A stretch of 56,815 bases of DNA from Fidelibacterota bacterium (GTDB lineage: Bacteria; Fidelibacterota; Marinisomatia; SCGC-AAA003-L08; JACNLC01): positions 1 to 56,815 of the forward strand of contig JABMOW010000114.1 in NCBI GenBank assembly GCA_013204025.1, given 5' to 3'. Below are positions 1-9,169 of this stretch, one piece after another. A program made the translations under genes and the position numbers. Within the stretch, counting starts at the first letter, position 1. Each line of letters opens with the position of its first letter. The notes under the pieces were generated by a model. It saw only the letters and a list, made by a program, of their open reading frames with translations. It did not search any database and had not been told where the DNA came from.

Positions 1-635
1 ATTCTGAACTGTAACAGCTGTTTCGATGTTTCTGTTGCTGAAGTACCCTCATTTTGTTCTGGGAACAATAGAGGAGACAGGACATATCCTATTGCATTAG
101 TTTCATGTCTATAAGATTCATCAATATCAAAAACTGCCCACCAACCATCTTTTGAGAAATCAACCTTTATTTCTTGATTCGGCTTAAGTTGACCTACAAC
201 TTTTGAAGATGCGTTTCTCGAGGCTTGAATATCCGTTGTGGAGTGGGCAAATCTTAGTAATCCCCAATTGTTCATAAAAGCGTTTGATTCAGAGCGAGTT
301 GATTTTTCTGCTGATTTTACAATCTCTGCCAGAACCCACCCAGTTGCCAAAACACCATCATCTGATATGACATTGACTTTATGCCATACAGAAAACCACC
401 CTTCTCTGGTCGATTCAAGTACATTTACTTTTGTATTTTTACCAATGATTGTAACTAAATGTTGATTGAAGGCGGTTCGTTCAGATTGAGTTTTTGGTGT
501 TTTCATTACTGCGATATTATCATCAAGAATTACCCAATACTCCCCTGGTTGAGCGGATTTAAAATTGCTTTGATCGGAACCAAGTATAACAGAAAATAGA
601 ACTAAATGGATTGATAGAATTATTAATTTTTTCAT
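1..635 (-). CDS. Secreted SH3-domain protein, C-terminus beyond window edge
   Basis: The frame is open from an ATG at 635 to the left edge, giving at least 211 residues; the C-terminus lies outside the window. A GGGAG ribosome-binding site sits 8-12 bases upstream of the ATG. The N-terminus (MKKLIILSIHLVLFSVILG) is a typical signal peptide. Two segments (about residues 30-105 and 120-195) each show the bacterial SH3 pattern: an exposed start, a GKNTKV or LKPNQEIKV turn, then GWFSVW or GWWAVF, and a final G-W/Y-V-L strand. Such domains usually bind peptidoglycan or other envelope ligands. It is divergent from ychF. Function beyond envelope binding cannot be read. Confidence 0.75.
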   Translation of the reverse strand, partial: MKKLIILSIHLVLFSVILGSDQSNFKSAQPGEYWVILDDNIAVMKTPKTQSERTAFNQHLVTIIGKNTKVNVLESTREGWFSVWHKVNVISDDGVLATGWVLAEIVKSAEKSTRSESNAFMNNWGLLRFAHSTTDIQASRNASSKVVGQLKPNQEIKVDFSKDGWWAVFDIDESYRHETNAIGYVLSPLLFPEQNEGTSATETSKQLLQFR

Positions 636-922
636 GTCTTTACTCCCATTATGGTTTTATACTAATATCCTTACAACTTCACCCAAATTTATGTATACAA
701 TTCATGATATTCAGGATTTCTAATATATCAAAGAATACGGAAATAATTTCTTTTGTACAACTATTTTTCATTGAACTAAATCGGAAATGGTATAATAATA
801 TTACATACATGTAATTCCCTTCTGTTTTTACCGCAGAAACCACCTTTGGACTGATTATATTTCGCCCGTTGCGATTCGGAAATTTAATGAATAATCCTTA
901 CTTGTAAATCGACTGGAGTAAC

Positions 923-2023
923 ATGGCTTTACAATGCGGCATCGTGGGACTACCCAATGTGGGAAAATCTACGATTTTCAATGCCCTCACTGCATCTGAA
1001 ATACCAGCGGAAAACTATCCGTTCTGCACTATCGACCCCAATTTGGGTATCGTTGAAGTACCAGATATCCGTTTGAATCAGATATCAGCCCACATCACAC
1101 CGGAGAAGATCATACCAGCGTCAGTTGAATTTGTGGATATCGCTGGTCTCGTGAAAGGCGCCAGTAAAGGCGAAGGACTGGGGAATCAGTTTCTGTCACA
1201 TATCCGGAATGTGTCTGCTGTCGTTCATGTTATACGCTGTTTTGAAGATGACAATGTCACTCATGTAGAAGGTACCATCGATCCGGTGAGAGATGCAGAG
1301 ATCATCGAGATGGAATTGCTGCTGCGCGACATTGATTCAGTGGAAAAACGATTGATCAAAGTTCAGAAATCCACCCGTATTGGAGATAAAGACAGCCTGA
1401 AGGAATTGGAGGCACTTGAATACATCATCCCGTTTATGAATGATGGAAAGATGGTTCGCAATATTCCCATGGAACCGGAAATGATAAAAAACCTTCGGCA
1501 TATGTTCTTGCTGACGCAGAAACCCATCCTGTATGTGGCAAATGTGGATGAAGCGGAAATCCAATCGGCAGATCGGAGTGAATCGGTGCAGCGTCTGTTC
1601 GATTTTGCAGAAAAAGAGGGAAATACCGCCATCCGACTATGCGGAAATATCGAAGCTGAAATTGCTCTATTGGATGGTGATGATCGCCAGATGTTCATGG
1701 ATGAATACCACCTAATCGAACCAAGTCTGGACAAATTGATCCACTCCGCTTATCGGTTACTGGGACTCGAAACCTTTTTTACCGCCGGAGAAAAGGAAGT
1801 TCGCGCTTGGACCATCATGGAAGGATATACCGCACCCATGGCGGCAGGCGAGATCCATACCGATTTTCAACGAGGATTTATAAAAGCGGAAGTATTTCAT
1901 TATACCGATCTGTTGCAGTATCATTCAGAGGTTGCGTTGAAAGAAGCGGGGAAAATCCGTCAGGAAGGGAAGTCATACGTCGTGAAAGACGGGGATGTGA
2001 TCTTTTTCAAATTTAACGTCTGA
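923..2023 (+). CDS. ychF: Ribosome-binding ATPase YchF (Obg-like)
   Basis: A cytoplasmic P-loop NTPase of the TRAFAC/Obg class, 366 residues, the usual length. The Walker A motif GLPNVGKST is at residues 9-17, switch II DIAGLVKGASKGEGLG follows near residue 74, and NVDE near 207 replaces the NKxD of GTPases, the change that gives YchF its ATP preference. The C-terminal 80 residues are the TGS domain. The family binds the ribosome and is linked to translation and stress control. The start is supported by GGAG about 6 bases upstream of the ATG. It stands alone, divergent from the SH3 gene and convergent with the AroQ-like gene. Confidence 0.97.
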   Translation: MALQCGIVGLPNVGKSTIFNALTASEIPAENYPFCTIDPNLGIVEVPDIRLNQISAHITPEKIIPASVEFVDIAGLVKGASKGEGLGNQFLSHIRNVSAVVHVIRCFEDDNVTHVEGTIDPVRDAEIIEMELLLRDIDSVEKRLIKVQKSTRIGDKDSLKELEALEYIIPFMNDGKMVRNIPMEPEMIKNLRHMFLLTQKPILYVANVDEAEIQSADRSESVQRLFDFAEKEGNTAIRLCGNIEAEIALLDGDDRQMFMDEYHLIEPSLDKLIHSAYRLLGLETFFTAGEKEVRAWTIMEGYTAPMAAGEIHTDFQRGFIKAEVFHYTDLLQYHSEVALKEAGKIRQEGKSYVVKDGDVIFFKFNV

Positions 2024-2058
2024 TCCAAGCCACAGCCCATCAGGATACCACGGGCGAT

Positions 2059-2484
2059 TTATTTTTTAGAATTTCGTGCTTTAATATACGTTTTCATTTT
2101 TTCAAGTGCCTCAACATACCCGGCGATAGAGTCCGGATTCACTACAGAATGAATTCCGCGAAAAAGGTTTTTTTCCTGTCTGGCAAACGAAACGGTGATA
2201 TAAGGGATTTCCACTAACGATAATGTATCCGCCAGGGTATAAGCGCTGATATGCCAGGCTTCCGGTGAAATGATGAGTCCATCGGCGGAATTTCGATTCC
2301 TTTGTAGAAATGTTATTGCCTTGGCTTCGTCGTGGGTTTGCAGGATCTTCAGCGTAATCTCTTCGTTTCTCACCTGTTTCCGTACCGCCCGGTTAATCTT
2401 ATCTAATGTGACCTGAGTGCCTGCTTTTACGGATCGTAATCCGATCAAGTTCATATTGGGTCCATGAAGAATGAGAATCACCAT
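2059..2484 (-). CDS. Type II 3-dehydroquinase-fold protein, active site degenerate
   Basis: 141 residues, matching the length and fold signature of type II dehydroquinate dehydratase (AroQ): HGPNMNLIG at residues 7-15 corresponds to the NGPNLNLLG loop, and IISPEAWHISAYTLADTL matches INPGAYTHTSVALRDAL in length. By comparison with the family, the catalytic Tyr has become Gly, the substrate Asn has become Ser, the active-site His of THTS is Ile, and the His of the EVHLSN strand is Ser; the first Asn and the lid Arg remain. The gene lies 1 bp after the Nudix gene, so the two are probably co-transcribed. A shikimate-pathway role is therefore doubtful; it may be a non-catalytic or retargeted paralogue. 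Confidence 0.7.
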   Translation of the reverse strand: MVILILHGPNMNLIGLRSVKAGTQVTLDKINRAVRKQVRNEEITLKILQTHDEAKAITFLQRNRNSADGLIISPEAWHISAYTLADTLSLVEIPYITVSFARQEKNLFRGIHSVVNPDSIAGYVEALEKMKTYIKARNSKK

Positions 2485-2485
2485 T

Positions 2486-3010
2486 TTAACTGTGTCCTTT
2501 TGCTGATTTTTTTTGAACCCATTCCAGATATTTCCGTACGATTTCTTCGTGACAGTAAAATGCGAGTTGGGGCAGACCTTTTAATGGGAAAAACTGGGCA
2601 TCCATTGCATCATCACCGGGGATAATTTGCGAATAATCTTTAATCTCCATCACGAGTCCTACAAGGAGCACATCACCAAATACCGTATTAAAATGCGAGC
2701 AATGTCCAAGGATATCGGTTACGGTTCCATCCAACATTGTTTCCTCTTTCAGTTCGCGTTGTGCCGCACCCTCAATGGTCTCATTCAGTTCAACAAATCC
2801 GCCGGGAAGACTCCAGTATCTTTTTGCAGGTTCAAAGGCCCGCTTGACCAGTAATATGTCATCTCCTTTGGGGCAGATGAGCGTTGCTGTGGGTTTTGGA
2901 TTTTCGTAATGGATCGTCCCGCAGTCCGGGCAATGATATCGGTCTCTGCCATCGCGGTTGCTAAATAGGTTTTTTTTTCCACAATTCGAGCAAAATTCAA
3001 GGTGTGCCAT
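2486..3010 (-). CDS. Nudix hydrolase with N-terminal zinc ribbon
   Basis: 174 residues. The N-terminus carries two CxxC pairs (C7/C10 and C27/C30), a zinc ribbon as in NudC-like and other two-domain Nudix enzymes. The Nudix box runs GGFVELNETIEGAAQRELKE-ET, matching Gx5Ex7REUxEExxU with all metal-binding glutamates present. The family hydrolyses nucleoside diphosphates linked to another group, such as NADH, ADP-ribose or dNTPs; the substrate cannot be told from sequence. It is the first gene of a two-gene minus-strand unit with the AroQ-like protein. Confidence 0.88.
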   Translation of the reverse strand: MAHLEFCSNCGKKNLFSNRDGRDRYHCPDCGTIHYENPKPTATLICPKGDDILLVKRAFEPAKRYWSLPGGFVELNETIEGAAQRELKEETMLDGTVTDILGHCSHFNTVFGDVLLVGLVMEIKDYSQIIPGDDAMDAQFFPLKGLPQLAFYCHEEIVRKYLEWVQKKSAKGHS

Positions 3011-3087
3011 GAATTCAATTTAAGACGGCTTTACTGAAGCAATCCATCTTGGTTTTAATGAGCAAAACGGAGTAAAATAGACGTCTC

Positions 3088-4002
3088 ATGAATGAAGCAA
3101 AACCCATACTTGCAGTTGGATCAATCGCCCTCGATTCACTTGAAACCCATCGCGGTAGGCGTGACGAGATCCTTGGAGGTTCCGCCACCTACTTTTCCAT
3201 TGCTGCTTCTCTGTTCGCCCCGGTGCGTCTGGTAGGCGTAGTGGGAGACGATTTCCCGTCCGAAGGCTGGGAGATGTTGCAATCCCGAAATATTGATTTG
3301 TCCAGTGTTCAGGTGGCTGTGGGACAGACCTTCAGATGGGGCGCCCGATACAATAAAGATTTTTCCGAACGTCAGACTCTTTTCACTGAACTGGGCGTTT
3401 TTGCTACGTTTCGACCAGAGATCAAAAATGGGCACCAAGATACCCCATTTCTGTTTTTAGGAAATATTCAGCCCGATCTGCAAATATCGGTATCTGCTTT
3501 GGTTCCACAAGCCGAGATGGTCATATGCGATACGATGAACCTGTGGATTGACCAGAATGTGGAAAAACTAAAAAAAGTACTCGAACGGGTTCATATTTTT
3601 CTTTTGAACGATGAAGAAGCTATCCAACTCACAGGAATTAATAATCTGGAGCAGGCAGCTTCTGCTCTATCTGGTTTGGGTCCAGAAGTAGTCGTGATCA
3701 AGAGAGGATCAAAGGGTGCTTTACTTGCATACGATGGGAAGAATATCCATATCCCAATCTATCCCCACGTGGAAGTAAAAGATCCAACTGGCGCCGGAGA
3801 TACATTTGCAGGTGGACTGATCGGCCATTTATCCCGTTATGGGATGGATGATCTGCAAAATGCGGTAATCACTGCGGCAGCAGTCGCCTCATTTACCGTT
3901 GAGAATTTTGGTCTGGAAGGAATATTGTCCGCAACACCGGAATCTATCCAGCAAAGACGTGAAGTCATAACTCAACTGATGCATGTTGAGTTAACCGAGT
4001 AG
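3088..4002 (+). CDS. PfkB-family sugar/nucleoside kinase
   Basis: 304 residues. The first PfkB signature is at GGSATYFSIAAS (residues 30-41) and the second, DPTGAGDTFAGG, at 232-243, where D238 is the catalytic base and the GAG forms the anion hole. Family members phosphorylate ribose, adenosine, fructose 6-phosphate and related alcohols with ATP in the cytosol; no specific substrate motif is recognised here. It is followed after 18 bp by the TPR lipoprotein gene, with AGGAG in the gap, so the two may share a transcript. Confidence 0.88.
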   Translation: MNEAKPILAVGSIALDSLETHRGRRDEILGGSATYFSIAASLFAPVRLVGVVGDDFPSEGWEMLQSRNIDLSSVQVAVGQTFRWGARYNKDFSERQTLFTELGVFATFRPEIKNGHQDTPFLFLGNIQPDLQISVSALVPQAEMVICDTMNLWIDQNVEKLKKVLERVHIFLLNDEEAIQLTGINNLEQAASALSGLGPEVVVIKRGSKGALLAYDGKNIHIPIYPHVEVKDPTGAGDTFAGGLIGHLSRYGMDDLQNAVITAAAVASFTVENFGLEGILSATPESIQQRREVITQLMHVELTE

Positions 4003-4020
4003 ATTTTAATAGGAGTATAA

Positions 4021-5178
4021 ATGAAAATCCATAACATAAAAATATTTTCCGGCTTTTTGCTGCTGTTCATTTTTGCATGTAACAGCCCGGAATTTACCTC
4101 CCTGAAAATGTATGTGCAGGAAGGGAATCTTGAAAAAGCAGAGGAAAACGGACTAAAAGCACTTCAGCTCGAACCTGAAAATGCTCTGGTTCCCTATGTT
4201 TTAGCTGTAGATGTTTATCTCAAACAGAAACAATATGATAAAATGGCCGAAATGTTTGATGAAACCATGCGCAGAAATCCAGACCAGCGACTGGAGCGTC
4301 CCTTCACAGTTGAAGATCAAGTTGTGAATACCGTCGGTGAGGCAGTGGGTATTTACCGCGAGCAGGAATGGAGCAGAGCCTTCAATAACGGTGTTCAGTT
4401 TTATAATGAAAAAGATATGGACAAGGCAATCCTCAACTTTGAACTATCTTCAAAAATTGATCCAAAAAATGGCAAATCTTATTCAACTCTTGCCGCCCTT
4501 TATATTGGATTAAAAGACCTACCAAAAGCAAAAATGTTGGTTGAAAAAGCGATGAAAATTGATTCAGAGGACGAATACGCAACTCTTGCCGCCCTTTATA
4601 TTGAATTGAAAGACCTGTCAAAAGCAAAAATGCTGATCGAAAAAGCGATGAAAATTGATCCCAAGGACGAACAGGCAATCATTACCGCAGGGAATATCGC
4701 TACCCTTGAGGATGATACGCAGGGGGCAATTCGATATTATTTGCAGGCCGCTGATTTGTCGAAAAAGCCAGCGCCCATCATGAAAAAACTGATCTTTTTG
4801 TACATTGATATTGAAGAATATGATCAGGCGATTGAATACTCCATGAAAGTACTAAAATCATATCCCTATGATTCAGATATCTACTACAATATCGGAGTTC
4901 TTTACCAGAGACTTGCCTCGAATCATTTTAATGATTCCAGAGACAAATTCGTTGTTATTTCAGATATGGACGAATGGGATCAGGGTGAATTGCAGGAAAT
5001 TGATGTTTCTTTTAAACAAGCCCGCCTCTACTCTGTGGAAGCCAGGGAATACTTTCAACAGGCATGTGATCTTGAAACCATGGATAGTGGCGCATGTGAT
5101 GCAGCCTCTGAAATGAAAAAACTAAAAATACAATTGGATACGATTTTTATCCCTGCTGTAGAAGAAATGATGCAATAA
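4021..5178 (+). CDS. TPR-repeat lipoprotein
   Basis: 385 residues. The N-terminus has a hydrophobic stretch ending in FIFAC, a near-lipobox, so it is probably lipidated and anchored in the envelope. At least five tetratricopeptide-like helical hairpins follow, for example LEKAEENGLKALQLEPEN and MDKAILNFELSSKIDPKN. Two adjacent repeats (about residues 155-218) are almost identical at DNA level. TPR proteins scaffold complexes; no partner is evident. The SD GGAG lies 8 bases before the ATG. The gene ends 25 bp before a strong terminator. Confidence 0.85.
   Translation: MKIHNIKIFSGFLLLFIFACNSPEFTSLKMYVQEGNLEKAEENGLKALQLEPENALVPYVLAVDVYLKQKQYDKMAEMFDETMRRNPDQRLERPFTVEDQVVNTVGEAVGIYREQEWSRAFNNGVQFYNEKDMDKAILNFELSSKIDPKNGKSYSTLAALYIGLKDLPKAKMLVEKAMKIDSEDEYATLAALYIELKDLSKAKMLIEKAMKIDPKDEQAIITAGNIATLEDDTQGAIRYYLQAADLSKKPAPIMKKLIFLYIDIEEYDQAIEYSMKVLKSYPYDSDIYYNIGVLYQRLASNHFNDSRDKFVVISDMDEWDQGELQEIDVSFKQARLYSVEAREYFQQACDLETMDSGACDAASEMKKLKIQLDTIFIPAVEEMMQ
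4484..4675 (+). repeat. Tandem 96-bp in-frame duplication within TPR gene
   Basis: Two adjacent copies with a period of 96 bp (first base pairs 4484 and 4580) encode 32-residue units beginning YSTLAALYIGLKDL and YATLAALYIELKDL. They differ at only a few positions, so the duplication is recent. The period is two residues shorter than the canonical 34-residue TPR. Confidence 0.85.
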
Positions 5179-5203
5179 CATTAATATTGAATGAAATAAA
5201 AAA

Positions 5204-5231
5204 GGGGGCAGAAATTCTGCCCCCTTTTTTT
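5204..5231. terminator. Bidirectional rho-independent terminator
   Basis: GGGGGCAGAA and TTCTGCCCCC (5204-5224, one unpaired base at the centre) form a strong stem. It is preceded by a run of A and followed by seven T, so it works in both directions, ending the TPR lipoprotein gene and the convergent DUF58 gene. The T-tract overlaps the DUF58 stop codon. Confidence 0.93.
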
Positions 5232-6123
5232 ATCCCCCGATTTTTTTTCGCTTGATCAGATATTCCGTCAGCGCCAAATCCAGCGATTGATCGGTTACCA
5301 ATCGGATATAATCCACCTGGTTTTGTCTACACTGGTTCTGCATGTGATCACAAAATTTTTGCATATTCTGCTGATAATCTTTTTTGATGTGCATGGGTTC
5401 AGTGATCAGTTCTTCGCCAGTTTCCATATCACGAAATAATGTCCGATCGGAAAAGTCCAGTGTGAGTTCAAGCGGATCCAGAATATGGAAAACGATGACC
5501 TCGTGCCCTTTGTGTCGAAAATGTTTGATCCCGGATAGTACGTCTTCTGGGTCGTCGAATAGATCAGATATTAGTATGATCAATCCTCTTTTTTTGATCA
5601 CTTCAGCAGTTCTGTGGAGAATGGGCGCAATATCCGTTTCAGGACCCGGCTTAATTTTTTCCATCTGGCTCAGCAGTACATTCAGATGGCTGGTTTTGGA
5701 TTTTGGTGGGATATATGACCGAACTTGCGAATCAAACAACGTTAGTCCGACTGCATCCTGTTGTTTGATCATCAGATAAGCCAATGCAGCCGCTACAATC
5801 TGCGCATACTCCAATTTTGTAACACCTGAAGAAGCAAAGTTCATTGATCTGGATTGATCCACCAGCAGATATGACCGCAAGTTGGTTTCTTCCTCAAACT
5901 GTTTTACAAAATAACGGTCAGTTTTACCCCATAGCTTCCAGTCGATATGACGGATCTCATCTCCGGGACCGTATGAACGATGCTCTGAGAATTCTACCGA
6001 AAAACCATGGTATGGACTTTTATGTTGCCCGACGATAAAACCTTCTACCACAAATCGCGATTTGAGCGAGAGATTATCCAACCGGGAAATGATTGAGGGC
6101 GTCAGGTACTGTGTTTTATCCAT
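5230..6123 (-). CDS. DUF58 protein with von Willebrand A-like domain
   Basis: 297 residues with the DUF58 signature SPYHGFSVEFSEHRSYGPGD followed by EIRHIDWKLWGKTDRYFVKQFEEE (about residues 35-85). The following domain begins with LLVDQSRSM, a degenerate MIDAS motif (DxSxS kept as DQSRS). It lies 30 bp downstream of a MoxR ATPase gene in the same direction. MoxR AAA+ proteins and DUF58/VWA proteins regularly pair and are thought to act as a chaperone or assembly unit for envelope or metal-enzyme targets. No signal peptide or membrane segment is seen. Confidence 0.9.
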   Translation of the reverse strand: MDKTQYLTPSIISRLDNLSLKSRFVVEGFIVGQHKSPYHGFSVEFSEHRSYGPGDEIRHIDWKLWGKTDRYFVKQFEEETNLRSYLLVDQSRSMNFASSGVTKLEYAQIVAAALAYLMIKQQDAVGLTLFDSQVRSYIPPKSKTSHLNVLLSQMEKIKPGPETDIAPILHRTAEVIKKRGLIILISDLFDDPEDVLSGIKHFRHKGHEVIVFHILDPLELTLDFSDRTLFRDMETGEELITEPMHIKKDYQQNMQKFCDHMQNQCRQNQVDYIRLVTDQSLDLALTEYLIKRKKIGG

Positions 6124-6153
6124 GATGAGAGTGTGTTGCTTTAAACTTATGTC

Positions 6154-7140
6154 TTATTTGGAAGACATATGATCCATCAATTTCGATAAAATATCATCAG
6201 TCTGAATGTTGTCTGCTTCTGCGTTGAAGTTGGTGATTACCCTGTGCCTTAACACAGGCTTGACCAGTCGTTTCACGTCATCCACATCGGGAGTTGTCCG
6301 ACCATCCATTACTGCCAAGGCTTTTGCGCCGAGAATCAGGTACGAACTTGCTCTTGGACCGGCACCCCATTCCAGCCAGTCTTTTACAAATTTGGGGGCT
6401 GAATCATTTTTCGGTCGGGTATTGCTCACAATGCTCACTGCGTATTCAATCACATTATCCGCAGCAGGAACATTCTTCACTAATTTTTGAAATTCCGACA
6501 ATTCGCTTCTGCTCACCACATGTTGTAACTGGACTGATTTAAGTCCGGTTGTGGATTTAACGATCTCCACTTCTTCATTGAAAGAGGGATAGTCAATTTT
6601 CAGATTGAACATGAACCTGTCCAGCTGAGCTTCGGGAAGCGGATATGTGCCCTCTTGCTCAATGGGATTCTGTGTTGCCAGTACGAAAAACGGTTCTTCC
6701 AAAGTATAGGTGGTTCCGCCTGCAGTGACTTTGTGTTCCTGCATAGCTTCCAGCAGGGCAGACTGGGTTTTGGGTGGCGTTCGGTTGATCTCGTCTGCCA
6801 AGAGGATATTCGCAAATACAGGTCCTCTGAAAAATTTAAACATCCGTTTACCCTGCTCGCTATCCTGCTCGATAATTTCGGTGCCAGTAATATCAGAAGG
6901 CATCAAATCGGGAGTAAACTGTATTCGGTTAAATTTTAATTCCAACACGTCAGATAGTGTTTTAATAAGAAGGGTTTTTGCTAATCCGGGCACGCCTTCC
7001 AGCAGGATGTGCCCCTGACAAAGAAGTGCCACAAATAGGTGCTCAATTATAGATTTCTGACCGATAATGACTTTACCGATTTCATTATATATATCATCTT
7101 TTCTTTGATGTAATATTTCAACAAGTTGGAGATTATCCAT
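6154..7140 (-). CDS. MoxR-family AAA+ ATPase
   Basis: 328 residues. Walker A GVPGLAKT at 49-56, Walker B NILLADEINR at 111-120 followed by TPPKTQSALLEAMQE, sensor 1 FVLATQNPIEQEGTYPLPEAQLDRF, and a C-terminal lid. All ATPase residues are intact. It is the first gene of a two-gene operon with the DUF58 protein and probably provides ATP-driven remodelling for that partner. The target is not encoded nearby. Confidence 0.95.
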   Translation of the reverse strand: MDNLQLVEILHQRKDDIYNEIGKVIIGQKSIIEHLFVALLCQGHILLEGVPGLAKTLLIKTLSDVLELKFNRIQFTPDLMPSDITGTEIIEQDSEQGKRMFKFFRGPVFANILLADEINRTPPKTQSALLEAMQEHKVTAGGTTYTLEEPFFVLATQNPIEQEGTYPLPEAQLDRFMFNLKIDYPSFNEEVEIVKSTTGLKSVQLQHVVSRSELSEFQKLVKNVPAADNVIEYAVSIVSNTRPKNDSAPKFVKDWLEWGAGPRASSYLILGAKALAVMDGRTTPDVDDVKRLVKPVLRHRVITNFNAEADNIQTDDILSKLMDHMSSK

Positions 7141-7251
7141 ATTTTCCTTTTAATTTCAGACGGAGAATCTATGAGGACTACGATCAGAGGACAATTAAAA
7201 ATCTTGTGGTGCCTGAAATAATTCATGTAATATTCTGAGGTGAATAAGATA

Positions 7252-8343
7252 ATGATTGAAGTAGCGCCATCTATCGTCAAAAATATGAAATCAACAATTG
7301 AGAAACACACCTTGAAAGGGATGTCATTTTCCAATTTGCAAAACTGGTGTGTTGATCAGGGGGAATCCCGATTCAGGGGCATACAATTATTTGAATGGAT
7401 GTACCAGCATGGTATTAATGACCCTAGAGAAATGTCCAATATCAGAAAATCATTTCGGGATTATTTAATTACCAATTGCTTATTTGAAACCTTGTCCATT
7501 GAACAAATCTTATCCTCTGCTCTTGAGCCTACTCAAAAATTTTTATTCAAAACCCTGGACGGCTTATTTATTGAAGCAGTCAGTATCATCGATGGAGTTC
7601 GTCACACGGTTTGTCTTTCCACACAGATAGGATGTAATTTGAAGTGTGATTTCTGTGCCACCGGTCAAATGGGGTTTTCAAGAAACCTATCGTCTGGCGA
7701 GATTGTTGATCAGCTAATCCATGTGAGAAAACAGACGCACCAACCCATAACAAATATTGTGTTTATGGGGATGGGTGAGCCTTTTTTAAACTATGACAAT
7801 GTGATGGATGCGGCTGATATTTTTCACAATCAGCGGGGGTTTGACCTGGCATCCAGCCGAATCACCATCTCTACGGCGGGAATTCTTCCAAAGATCGAGC
7901 AGTTTATTCATGAGAAACGGAAATTCAAGCTGGCGATTTCCTTGAATGCTCCAGATGATGTCACCCGTTCTAAAATAATGCCTGTCAATAATAAATGGAG
8001 TATTCAGGAATTGATCCACGCGGGAAGGGCATACTCCAAAATGCCAAGAAGAGAAGTGATGTTTGAATACGTCTTGTTAAAAGGTTTCAACGATTCAGAG
8101 GATGATGCGATGCAATTGGCGCGATTACTCAAAGGGATAGAATGTAAAATAAATATTATTCCGTATAACGCTTCTGGCGGGATTTATAAACGCCCGGACG
8201 AACAAACGGTAAATGAATTTGCAAAAGTTCTGTCAGGTAAAAGAGACACTTATCGTGTATTGGTTCGACGGAGCAAAGGTGAAGATATCGAGGCTGCATG
8301 CGGACAATTAGCAACAAAATCACAGGAAAATGCACATGCATAA
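7252..8343 (+). CDS. rlmN: Dual-specificity 23S rRNA/tRNA adenine C2-methyltransferase RlmN
   Basis: A radical SAM methyltransferase that makes m2A2503 in 23S rRNA and m2A37 in some tRNAs. The radical SAM cluster motif GCNLKCDFC is near residue 130, the first methyl-carrier Cys is in TVCLSTQ just before it, and the C-terminal Cys is in the conserved AACGQL. A GTG at 7240 is in frame, but it overlaps the GAGG that would serve as ribosome-binding site for the ATG at 7252, so I take the ATG (363 residues); ATG 7285 is also possible. It is followed 21 bp later by punA. Confidence 0.95.
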   Translation: MIEVAPSIVKNMKSTIEKHTLKGMSFSNLQNWCVDQGESRFRGIQLFEWMYQHGINDPREMSNIRKSFRDYLITNCLFETLSIEQILSSALEPTQKFLFKTLDGLFIEAVSIIDGVRHTVCLSTQIGCNLKCDFCATGQMGFSRNLSSGEIVDQLIHVRKQTHQPITNIVFMGMGEPFLNYDNVMDAADIFHNQRGFDLASSRITISTAGILPKIEQFIHEKRKFKLAISLNAPDDVTRSKIMPVNNKWSIQELIHAGRAYSKMPRREVMFEYVLLKGFNDSEDDAMQLARLLKGIECKINIIPYNASGGIYKRPDEQTVNEFAKVLSGKRDTYRVLVRRSKGEDIEAACGQLATKSQENAHA

Positions 8344-8364
8344 TAAAAACAGGACAATCTCTTT

Positions 8365-9168
8365 ATGACGGATTCGATAATTGCCCGACAAGTGGCTGAT
8401 TTTTTACAAACCCGAATTCCGGAAGCTCCGGTAATGGGCATTGTTCTGGGTTCGGGTTTAAGTGAGTTTTCAGATCGAATAAAAGATAAGACTCCCATTT
8501 CGTATTCAATTATCCCACACTATCCTCAGCCCACCGTTACCGGACATGTTGGAGAATTTATTTTCGGGTATTTATCCAATATTCCGGTACTATGTGCACG
8601 GGGCAGGTTTCACTATTACGAAGGACATCCTATTGAAACTGTCACACTCCCTATTCGAGTATTTAAAGAGATTGGCTGTAGTGCGGTGATCATCACCAAT
8701 GCTGCCGGATGTATGAATCCTCATTGGAATGTAGGTGATCTGATGGTGATTGAAGGACATTATGACTTTACTTGTCGACAGGACGCCAACGATCCTGAAC
8801 TTCGCAATAATCTGGACTATTATGACCCGAACCTGATTGCTCTTGCGAAACATGCCGCCCAAAAAGCAGGACTGGTTCTTCGAAACGGTAATTATTGCTG
8901 GACATTAGGTCCAACTTATGAAACACCGGCTGAAATCACCGACATGCACAATTTAGGAGGTGATGCTGTCGGTATGTCCACTGTGCCTGAAATTGAAGAG
9001 GCCAATCGTCAGCAATTGAAAGTTCTGGGGATCTCGTGCCTGACAAATTATGCAGCAGGCATGACCGCTGAACCGCTGAATCATCTTGAGGTTCTCGATA
9101 CGACACAACGTGTAAAGGTTCAATTTTCTGAATTAATAACGAGTATTATTGTAAATTATACACCATAA
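8365..9168 (+). CDS. punA: Purine nucleoside phosphorylase (trimeric, inosine/guanosine type)
   Basis: 267 residues. Phosphate-site motifs GIVLGSGLSEF (residues 25-35) and VTGHVGEF, the HYYEGH motif after RGRF, the MSTVPE segment and the CLTNYAAGM base-specificity loop (Asn present, as in 6-oxopurine enzymes) are all conserved. It cleaves inosine and guanosine with phosphate to ribose 1-phosphate and base in purine salvage. It probably shares a transcript with rlmN. Confidence 0.94.
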   Translation: MTDSIIARQVADFLQTRIPEAPVMGIVLGSGLSEFSDRIKDKTPISYSIIPHYPQPTVTGHVGEFIFGYLSNIPVLCARGRFHYYEGHPIETVTLPIRVFKEIGCSAVIITNAAGCMNPHWNVGDLMVIEGHYDFTCRQDANDPELRNNLDYYDPNLIALAKHAAQKAGLVLRNGNYCWTLGPTYETPAEITDMHNLGGDAVGMSTVPEIEEANRQQLKVLGISCLTNYAAGMTAEPLNHLEVLDTTQRVKVQFSELITSIIVNYTP

Positions 9169-9169
9169 C

